NCBI GenBank assembly: GCA_023525715.1
Contig: CM042012.1
Span: 59,051,205 to 59,115,204, forward strand
Reading direction: 5' to 3'
Source of the DNA: Cichorium intybus
Lineage: Eukaryota; Streptophyta; Magnoliopsida; Asterales; Asteraceae
Length of the DNA: 64,000 bases
Of the stretch, positions 26,722 through 36,300 are shown one piece after another; positions within the stretch are counted from its first letter, which is position 1; each line of letters begins with the position of its first letter. A program made the position numbers and the translations under genes. The notes under the pieces were generated by a model. It was not told where the DNA came from. It made no database searches and worked only from the letters and a program-made list of their open reading frames with translations.

Positions 26722-27066
26722 AATGTTGGAACTGAAACTGCAGCAACACTTAAAGCACATGTATACATGTTATCTTACCTCATTAAACAATTTTAAAACC
26801 TGTTTGATTTCTTGAATCACTACGAGACTAATCATTATTACTAATTATTTTTTTCAAACAGAACAAATGAGTAGGATTGTTAATGAACTTTACTCGATCC
26901 ATTTTTCAATCAAGAAGGCTTCTCAGTTAGTGAAGGAAATTGGTAGGCAGGTTAATCTCTAAACTTTTCACAACCCCATTTCCAATTTTTCCCTTTTGGT
27001 GCTTTTTTATTGCTCATTTCAAGTCTGTTTATAGGTTGCAACTGATCGATGCAATTATGGCTTGAA
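26722..27066 (+). pseudogene. NPSN (novel plant SNARE) C-terminal fragment
   Basis: Three exon pieces match the SNARE domain region of plant NPSN11/12/13 Qb-SNAREs: 26722-26760 (NVGTETAATLKAH), 26862-26950 (QMSRIVNELYSIHFSIKKAS, then QLVKEIGRQ) and 27035-27066 (VATDRC, then out of frame by one base). The transmembrane tail is lost. It lies 180 bp after the OST48 fragment in the same orientation, with no natural linkage expected between these genes, which supports transposon capture. Confidence 0.82.
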
Positions 27067-27554
27067 ATGGCATGCCAAAACAAATTTACCACGAAGAGGT
27101 ATGTGTCCTGGCTTAAACTCGACATTAATTTTTGATCAAATTACAAAAGTAGTCCCTGTGGTTTCTAATTTCACCGTATTTAGTCCAAAATTAGACCATC
27201 CCTAAAATTTTGTCCTTATTTAAAGGTTCCGCAGAGCGATATCGACATGAAACCTTCCAATAAGGACCAAAACACGGAATGGTTATGGAACTGTCGGTGT
27301 TGTTGGATCGTGCAGTAGGTGGTCCGAGTTTGGTGGATGGTCAAATTTTCAATTGGTATGTGCACTGTTTACCCATTGTGGTCTTTTTTTGAAGTTTGAA
27401 TTAAAATTTTGTTGTAAATTTTAGGGATATGGGAGATTTTTCAAACTATAATGTCCTGATAAAATTTTTTTTTAAGTACAATGCTTTAATTTGGTAGATT
27501 TTCCAAAGTGCAATGCGTCACAAAAACATATAAGATGATTAATGACCTGACCTA

Positions 27555-27586
27555 ACCCGTGCTATATAGCACGGGTCCCCCACTAG
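27555..27586 (+). other. Helitron 3' terminal hairpin and CTAG end
   Basis: Perfect inverted repeat at 27556-27575 (extended by an A/T pair), 6-nt spacer, CTAG terminus, then T. This is the standard replication-termination signature of Helitrons. Confidence 0.75.
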
Positions 27587-27928
27587 TTAATTTATTAGAT
27601 TGAGTTTTTTTTGAGATACAAACCAACATAGTTACACAACCACAAGCATAAACACGTAGGGTTTAAAAAATGCAAACCTTAACTCATATTTATAAATGGT
27701 CACCAAAAAAAGCAATACCAACCAATGAACAAAAAACAATCCAATTTTTTTAATGTCACACACCAAATGACCAAAATAAGACAATTTTTTGCAAGCACAT
27801 TTTTAACGTCAATTGGAGTTTTTCGTGTATCTTTCCCACCACGTCCTTGAATTGCATCATCAATCTCTATAAAATAATAAGAAAATAATAGTAAGTATTT
27901 CATAATTCAAGGTAGACATTTATAAAGT
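27587..27928. other. Spacer between the Helitron and hAT remnants
   Basis: AT-rich with no recognisable feature. It may contain the 3' untranslated end of the decayed hAT element, but no terminal inverted repeat was identified. Confidence 0.4.
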
Positions 27929-30480
27929 TTATAGCAAAAGAAAAGAAACGAAAGTACCCCACGCAACGTCATCATCTCTTAATATGTTTTCATGATCGTC
28001 TATTATCGATTTTATTGATTTTCTTACCCAATATTGGGTGCAAATCAACGCTTCTACTATAGGGGTTGCCAAATTAGTCCGATAGTCATCTAATGCTCGT
28101 ACACAAGTGCTAAATGCTGACTCGGATGTCACGGTCGACACTGTATAGCCAAAATATCTAAAAAATCGGTTAAAACAAATATGTATTAAAAAAAGCACTA
28201 AATAAACAATAAGTAATAATTTTTACCTTTTGTCATACGAACAATAATAGGAAAACGAACTGCATTTTTCTTTCAATACTTGAGAATATCGAAGTCTTTA
28301 TTATAAACTTCTTTTTGCTTATTTAAATATCTTTTTAATTCAATGTCAATTGAAACCGATGTCGCACCTTCCATACTAAGAAAACCACCAAATAAGTCGT
28401 TTTCATCACTATCATCACAAGCCCCTCATTTGTCACGACTTTCTTCTTTTCGAATTTGTTTTTGTAGATTGTAAATAAATTCTCCATCTTGTTTTCAACC
28501 TCTCGCACCATGGCTATCACCTTTAATTGTATTTGCAAGTTTGTCATACGATTTGACTCCGATACAGTGTTTGTGACCATTTGTGTAAACGAATATGACA
28601 ATAACGATGACTTGAATTGATGATCCAACAATACCGCGAAATACACAAAATCATTTCTTTTATTAAAAGATCCCCAATATATGTCATACTTTTTCCACAT
28701 ATCCCGACAAATGTTGGCAAAATTCGGTCCTGTTTTCCACTCTCTAAGATGTTTATCTACATCTAACACCTCGCGTAAAAATGCATAAATTAAAGGTTTG
28801 GTGGATGATCTTACAAAGACGGTTTTTGATTTAAAAATTTCAAGAAAATCGACAACTAACATCAACATTACAAAATCTGTACACTCCGATACTCTTCCAT
28901 TTAAATCCTGTGTATACGTAGACTATACAAAAGAAAAAATACAACTAAAAAAATACATAAAATACTGTTTTTTAAAACTTTTATAAAGTTGCATTTTTTT
29001 AAACATCAAAAAACAGTTTTTTCCAACTTTATAAAGCTGTGTTTTTTTACGTAAAAAAAGTTTTTTCGAACTTTGTAAAGTTGCGTTTTTTTTAAACGTT
29101 AATAAACTGTTTTTTTCCAACTTTATAAAACTGCAGTCTTTTTAAACGTTAAAAAAACAGGTTTTTTTCAAACTTTATAAAGCTGCGGTTTTTTTGAACG
29201 TTAAAAAAATAGATTTTTTAAACTTTATAAAGCTGCGTTTTTTTAAACACAAAAAAAAGTTTTTTTAAACTTTATGAAGTTCCGTTTTTTTAAAACTATA
29301 AAAAATAGATTTTTAAAACTATAAAAAGTATTTAAACCTTCAAGTTCATACACAGCAAACGTCTGTCGTAATACGTAAGTCGACTTCAACAACTCGTACA
29401 TTGAATTCCAAGGTGTAGGAGAATCCCCACATAAGAATGGTTTCAACTCAAGTCCACATTCTTTTATACACTTCTTAAACCTCGAAATTCTTGCGGTTGA
29501 ATTTCAAATGTATTTCACCGTTTTTTGAACACAATCCCCTTGATTGTGCTTTAAGACCGTCCTTCACAATAAGATCAACATATGTGTCATATACATCACT
29601 TGGAAGTGTTTTTCATCATCAAACAAGTTTGGTAACTTTTTAACTAAAACTTCAATAGTCGTATCATTTGAAGTGGGCGTTGTCTACATTTATAGTCATA
29701 ACATTTTATTCCCCATCCATGTATGCAATCTAGTAACACTCGTCCTATATCCTCCCCCTTGTGACTCTCAGTGGGCCTAAAATATAAGATTGTTTTATGC
29801 ATTACCCAATCGTCATCTATAAAATGACCTGTAACAACAATATAATTCTTTATTTGGCATGATGACCTCCACGTGTCTGTAGTCAAGTATACAATATTGT
29901 TTGGGTTACTAAAGTAAGCATACAACTTTTTTCTTTCTTCTACAAAAATTTTTCTTACATCCTATTTATCTTTTGTCTACAGGGCGATGTAACTCTCCCA
30001 TTGAGTGCATTCGTGTATTCAATAAATGCCTCATTCTCAACAAATTTGAATGCGAGTTCACCAACTACAAAAATATTTAATAAAGCTTTCTTGATCCTAT
30101 GTTTCCATGTGATAACACTACCCTCCCCACATGATTCTTTTAAATTGTAAAGTAGTTTGTGTATCCTTACTATTCTTATTTGCCGGATTGCTTTGGCACC
30201 TATTAGTATGTTTTATTAAACTAGAAGTGCCGTTTTTAGAATTGAATTTTAAAACATTTGAAGAAAATTTACATTTACCGTGCCTCCTTGTCACTCAATC
30301 TTCATCCTTCTTCCATAGCACATCAAAAGTTTTCCAACAGTCGGACTAGCTAGCTACTCTTAGAGTTTTGTTTTCTTTTCTTCTGTTTAGGAGGATCATG
30401 CCATCTTTCTCTAAGTCTTGGTCATCTTCTTCCGTATTTGCATTACGGGGGGTAGGTTGAACAAAAACATCATCATCCTC
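27929..30480 (-). pseudogene. hAT-family transposase, decayed
   Basis: Read on the minus strand, pieces of one plant hAT (RICESLEEPER/DAYSLEEPER-like) transposase appear in order. Near 30350 is a remnant of the N-terminal region (SDCWKTFDVLWKKDED). At 29925-29690 is the catalytic region (VYLTTDTWRSSCQIKNYIVV, then GHFIDDDWVMHK). At about 29446-29340 is PTPWNSMYELLKS. At 28910-28335 is the segment starting GRVSECTDFVMLM, and at 28190-27950 the C-terminal dimerisation domain (SESAFSTCVRALDDYRTN). Frameshifts separate the pieces. One intron (about 28921-29340) is filled by a minisatellite. Not functional. Confidence 0.85.
28966..29340 (-). repeat. Minisatellite, about six units of ~60 bp, in the hAT intron
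   Basis: Each unit has AACTTTATAAAG(C/T)TGCG followed by T-rich sequence, AAACGTTAAAA and A-rich sequence, so each unit is itself partly self-complementary. A plausible minus-strand acceptor (TACACAG/GATTTAAAT, near 28920) lies just downstream, placing the array inside an intron of the transposase pseudogene. Confidence 0.82.
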
Positions 30481-30984
30481 CTAAGGAAAAGACATTAGTA
30501 AAATATTACTAAACTAACAAAAAGTTTTATAAATTATGGATATATAATAAAAGTGTGAAACGTATTTCATGTTTGGCAATAACAATACACGTTTATAAAT
30601 TATGGATATACAATAACTCTTACCAAACAATGATGAAACATAGCCACTGCCATGACAACTCTCACCAAACATAGTACATAATTTGACTATTGGACTTTCT
30701 AGATCATCATTGGGTTCTATTTTTTTTTATCACTTTGCAACTTGCTTGATTTATACACGTTCATTATTGCTTCTTAAATATTCTGTTGCTTTCTTTCACT
30801 TATTTATAGTCAAAATGAAACAATCGAAAGACATTTAAACATAAATAGGTTGTTATTGTATTAACATAATAATAGAAAAGCTATTAACTAAAGAAAACAA
30901 TCTAGACAAAAAGAAAGCAGAAAACAATTTGGCTTTTTACTACATAAAAGGGCCTGTATTTACATATGGTTCTTTCATTTATCA
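30481..30984. other. Non-coding spacer
   Basis: AT-rich; nothing identified between the hAT remnant and the ELP2 fragment. Confidence 0.4.
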
Positions 30985-31198
30985 AGTTTCTTTACAATCT
31001 CTTCTCATTGGTCATGAAGATTGGGTGTATTCAGTTGAATGGCAACCACCTTCTTTATCATGTTATAAACCACAAAGTATCTTATCTACATCAGTGGATG
31101 ACAAAACTACGACGATTTGGCAACCTGAAAGTACAACGTGTATTTGGGTGAATGTAACCGTGGTTACTGTTGGTGAGTTGAGTCACTGCCATGACATG
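30985..31198 (+). pseudogene. ELP2: ELP2 (Elongator subunit 2) exon fragment
   Basis: An open stretch encodes VSLQSLLIGHEDWVYSVEWQ, then PPSLSC, QSILSTSVDDKTTTIWQPES and VTVGELSHC, matching a WD40 blade region of Elongator complex protein 2, a scaffold of the tRNA-modifying Elongator complex. An AG at 30984-30985 could be the original acceptor. It contains a small duplication (NVTVVTVGEL where one VTVGEL is expected) and stops right after the homology. No other ELP2 exon is near. It lies just upstream of, and opposite to, the hAT remnant, so capture by that element is possible. Confidence 0.82.
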
Positions 31199-33375
31199 TG
31201 AGCAAGAAATTTAAAGCGCATATTCTTGTATCTATACCACCGGCTATAAAGTGGATTTAAAGTACATATTCTTGGTAATCTCTTATATAAAAATAACATA
31301 AACACCGACTACAAAATGGAAGTACATATAGCCACACAAACACATACATGAAACAAACACATATAGGAAACAAAGGAAGGAATCAAATGAACTTTTAATT
31401 CCATCGAATGTCACTGTGTTATATCAAAAAGGAGAATAATAAAAAGATTTTTTTTACAAACTTACTAAAAGTTTTGAAGGAGAATACACCCAATTGCCGT
31501 CCACCAAGTTGAGCAAAGTATGAAGCCTAATCTGAATCGGAGAAGTCCAGATGACCAAAGAGATTTAGATGCCCGGAGCAACCAGATACAGATGCGAAGA
31601 ATTGCCAGTGCTGTTGAGATCTGCGCCTCGGACAATCCTTAGTCCTCGGTAAAGGAAGTTCTTCGCTCCGGTCAGACTAACCGAAGCGGATCAAGAGTGG
31701 AAGAAGAAACTATAGTCAGGTTTCCATCGACAAAAGGTGCCAACCAAGAACTCCTTGGTTCAACCCTTACTTACCCTATCTATTAAAGTAGTTAGGTTTT
31801 CACTTATTTTTTACCGCATCAACGACTGCGTACGTCAAATATGTTTGAAGTAAAGTTTTCACTAAAGATATTGAAAAAATTGTTCATGTCTAAAGCCTAT
31901 GTAGCTCACAAGACAATTTGTCTTATGTTTTTATTTTTAGTACAATGTATTCTAGATTTAGGAGCTAAAGATCGGAAGGGACTAGTGATTATTCTATGGA
32001 CTTGATATTTTGGAATGATAAACTTTTGAAGAATAGATGGAATGAAGTATAGATAAATAGGATGATGTTTTGAACTTAGCTTTTGTAATGATGTAATGTT
32101 TTACTATGGTTTTGTTTTATGAATTTGTAACCCTTATAGTATACTTGTAGCCCAAGAATGTTTATGTTGGACCTAATATTACAAAGGTCGTGACATTATT
32201 GCACACAACGTCTTTATATTTTTATATTCACGATGTTTAAAAATGGGATGCTACAAATAATAGTGATATCAATGATTTATGTGTTAGAAATATGAATACC
32301 CATGTAGGACTACGTATCAAATAAAAAAGCGATATAGGAGATGACCTATAGAACACAAATAGAACTTAGGTGAATGAATGCAAAAGAATGACAAAGTTTT
32401 TATCCCATTTATATCATTAGCGATAATCATTCCATATTAATAATGCAAAATATATGGAAGAAGATGTCATGCCATCTCGGGTAAAAAAGAACATGTGATG
32501 TTACAAAAAACTGAAAAGAAAAATCAATCTTAAAGCTTAAATAAGGAATATATAAATGTGGCAATCTATACTGAAAGCTATACATTTAGAAAAACTATTG
32601 TCAATATCTAATAGGATGTATATGATAAACGAGCCACCAACAAATACCAAATGATTTTAACCACACCTTCTTTGATCCCCCTTTATCCAACTTTGAATCC
32701 CTATGAGTTGTGTAATTCATAAGTCTTGAATAATAAGCAAAAGAAGCCTCTGATTACATTGATAGAAGAGCAACGCTACCTACAGAAAGCCTAGGTTACT
32801 CGTTGGCACAAGTGCTAAACTTCAGGGAGCATGCACTAGTAGTGGCGTCACATAATCATTTTCTTAATATATGATTTTGTATTCACACAGATGTATAAAA
32901 TTATTAATTATACAAACTTAAAGGAGCGATCACACATTCTAACTTTTTTGTTTGTATTGGTTCATACACAACCGTTTAGCATGTTAAGGATAAAAATTTT
33001 GGTTTCACAAAAGTTTGAATATGTTTTTATATTTGACAATGGTAACGTTCAATTATTTGGTGATATTGTAAGCTAAGTTCACTTATTTTCCCCTTTTCAA
33101 TTATATCATAGATGATATCGCTTATGATAGACCTTAGAAATATTCTAATATTTGTGGGTGTGACCTAGACTACAATCAAATAGGGGAGTGCATATAAAAT
33201 GATTGGTAATGTACATGTGACACCATCGATTCCTTATTTGAACATATTGATTCTAAACTGAACTTTCAAATTCGGACGAATACACCTTCAAATCATGCAA
33301 TCAAACGACCCTTACCTCCATCTAAATTCTCTACATCATTGGTATTCAAATGTGATTTACCTAATTTTTTCTTGT
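31199..33375. other. Intergenic region downstream of the kinase gene
   Basis: No supportable coding region over about 2.2 kb. A more GC-balanced patch at 31490-31790 stands out from the AT-rich surroundings but gives no recognisable protein. The segment nearest 33375 should hold the 3' UTR of the minus-strand kinase gene. Confidence 0.4.
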
Positions 33376-36300
33376 TCAATTAAAAGTAACGATCCTTCTA
33401 TTGCTTTCATCACTACTTGATGAAAATGATGAGTCGCTGCTTTCAAGAATATGTAGATTCTTGCTTTCTGATATCCTTAAGCTTGAACTCATGTTGTTTT
33501 TGCTATTGCTTCTTGAGTTCGACTTGTTATTTGATTGGTTGGGTTCACTACTACTTTCATCATCTTTGAATACGTCATGGCTTTTCTTGCTCAAACTTTC
33601 ATCGACCCTTTTGTTTCTTGACGATTTCCTATTCACACTTTTCTTTCTCAAACTATTATCTGAATGTGTTTTGAAGCTCTTGCTACTTCTTTTTGATGAA
33701 TTCCTACTCCTATTTCTACTTTCTGTTTGAAATGTAACTTTCCTTTTGATACTTTTTGGTTTTGATTTTGATCTGTAGCTCGTTTCTTCTTGTTGGCTTT
33801 CATCTTCACCATAATCATCTTCGTTATATAAACTCTCTGATGACCAACTGTCATCTCCATCCTCATCATACTCAGTGTTGTTATTGTTGTTCCCAATAGC
33901 GTTTTGTTCATACTCTTCTTCAGAGTCACTGTAACTGATTTCTTCTATGCCATCATTCTGACTAGATGCAGCTTCATGCTCATGTTCTTTTTCTCTAGAT
34001 GATGATGAAGAAGTAGGTTCCTCATGTGGATCATTATTTGAAGTAGGAGTAGGATTAGGAGCAGGAGCAGGAGCAGTTTTTGGTAATGGTGGAGCTATCG
34101 TGAGGAAGCTAAGAGCTGCCACCACATCAGAGATGAGAGGTCGAACAGATGGCTCCTCTTGTACACACATGGCCGCCACCCCAATAGCTTGATTTAGACT
34201 TCTCTCTGGAAATGCTCCTTGTAATTGTGGATCTGCCATTTCCGGAAACCTCTTTGGCTCTCTAAAATATGGTTGTGCCTGTTTCCATTAATGAATTATA
34301 ATGAACTTATCGACTCTTAAGAAAGAAACCGAATGCAATTTTCACACGTTTTATTACAAATAAAAAGGCTTTTGAAAATTACCCATGTGACAACATTTTG
34401 CTCATCATTTGGGAGACTAGTATCTAGGGCTTTTCTTCCAGTAATGAGCTCTAGTAGAACGATCCCAAAACCGTAAACATCGGATTTGGGGGTGAGCTCA
34501 CCGTTTTGTTCATATTCTGGAGCACAACCAACAGATCCCATTATTCTTTGGTGCATAGTATTACCAGAGTCGATTTGAAGTTTCATCAACCCGTAATCTA
34601 TGAGCTTTGGACTTAAGTTTTCATCCAACATGATGTTTGAAGACTTGAAGTTCCGATAGAGAATGGGTGGATTTGCCTTCTCGTGTAAATACTCTAGAGC
34701 TTCTGCACTTCCTGAAGCAATTTTCATCCTTGTGATCCAATCTAATGGCTTTCCCTCCGATGAAACCTCTATCATATACAAACACAAAAGCTCAAGTCAT
34801 TTCAACATAATGATATATTGCTACAACAAGAGTGATAACAAAAGTCCAATTCAAATTATTGTTGATAATTTTAGGATAAATTATACAACTCAGTTCCAAA
34901 GTGCTTTTAATATTTTTATATACTTTGTGTAGCATTTGATGCAAAAAAGACATCTAATTTAGTTGGTGGATGCGCCTTTCTCTTCTTCCAGAGGTCACAG
35001 GTTCGACTCAACCTATCTTTACACATATTTTTCATTTCTAGCCACTTTTACTATTATTTACGTTTTTGTCAAACAGTATTTGTTATTTTACAGTTTCCGT
35101 CCAATTGAGAATAATTTTTTAAGAAGATGGTCTCATCCAAGTCTACCAATTTTATTTCTTTACAACTCGGACCCAACTTATAACTTTTTTTTACGAATTT
35201 GGTTCTGTTAACTTACTTTTTTTTAGACAATTTCGTCCAACTTTTATTTACTTTTTACAACTTTATTCCAATCTTTTTTAAATATTTCTCCCACCTTTTT
35301 TCAACTTTTTTCTTTGTATATTTTAAACTTTTGTTTTCCTAAATAATATTAAATTTCTATTTTATTACAAATTTTTATTTAAGAATATGTTTTTACGAAA
35401 TTTTATATCTTAGTTTTTATGCATTTTTAAGGTATTTTGTTTTATATTTTTTTTCAATTTATTTTTAAATATTTTGAAATCGTAATTTTCTTTTAAAAAT
35501 TGTTTTTTGGCAAGCTATTTCATATTTTATTACTACTAGTTTTAAGATTTTATTTTACGAATTAACTTTTTAAACATTTTTATTTTTATGTTTATAGTTT
35601 CAAGATATTTTTTCATTTTTACAACTTTTTAAAGAATTTGTCCAAACCATTTTTACAAAATTTCCTAACCCTTCCTTTTTTACAATGTTAATGGTTTTTA
35701 AAGCTTAAGACTTTTTATAATTTTCTGTACAACACATCTTTTTTCAACTTTATTTTCTACAAATTTATTCTTACAAAAATACTTTTTTTTACATCATTAT
35801 TTTTTTTACAAATTTCGAAGAGTTGAATGGATTGAAGAAATAAAAAATAACTTATGGCAATGTATTAAATTTTGGAAAGTTGAACACATTCTAGAGATAA
35901 AAATATAAAGGTGTATAAAATATGGAATGCTTGTTGACAATAATAAATTAACATGCAGAAAACTACGGAGAGGTTTTTTACTCTATTTTTTTTTTTTGGT
36001 ATCTAGGTTTATGTAACATATTAAAATGTCAAATGTCAAACAAAATAAAATGTTGATCAAGTGAATAATATAAAGATAAAAAGTCTTAGAATGCGAAAGG
36101 TCTAGCAAATGAAAAACATAGTCAATGAAGAGTTGGTGGTAAAATGTATAATCCGCCAATTGTCTTTATTTTCATATTATTATCAAGAGAGTGAACTAAA
36201 TCACCAATTTTTTCCCATTATTTCTACGAAGTCGGTCTTTAAGTTATTCAATCAAATAAAAAGAATAAAAGATCTAACAACCTTCTTCATTTAAGTTTAA

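Larger units (their letters stand above)
24450..27586 (+). mobile_element. Probable non-autonomous Helitron carrying host-gene fragments
   Basis: The right end has the Helitron 3' signature: a perfect 20-nt palindrome CCCGTGCTAT/ATAGCACGGG (27556-27575), a short spacer, then CTAG (27583-27586) followed by T. The proposed left end, TCTAATTATACTACATATTA at 24450, resembles plant Helitron 5' ends, though the preceding base is T rather than the usual A. The enclosed 3.1 kb has no Rep/helicase but carries exon-intron pieces of VPS25, OST48 and NPSN genes, all on the plus strand. The 3' end is better supported than the 5' end. Confidence 0.68.

Noticed and set aside
23744..28966. A CRISPR-like array in the short tandem repeats (23792-23915 or 28966-29340)
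   Set aside because: These are eukaryotic minisatellites with contiguous units and no unique spacers.
33401..33730. 109-codon Leu/Ser-rich plus-strand frame
   Set aside because: It is the antisense shadow of the Ser/acidic tail of the kinase gene.
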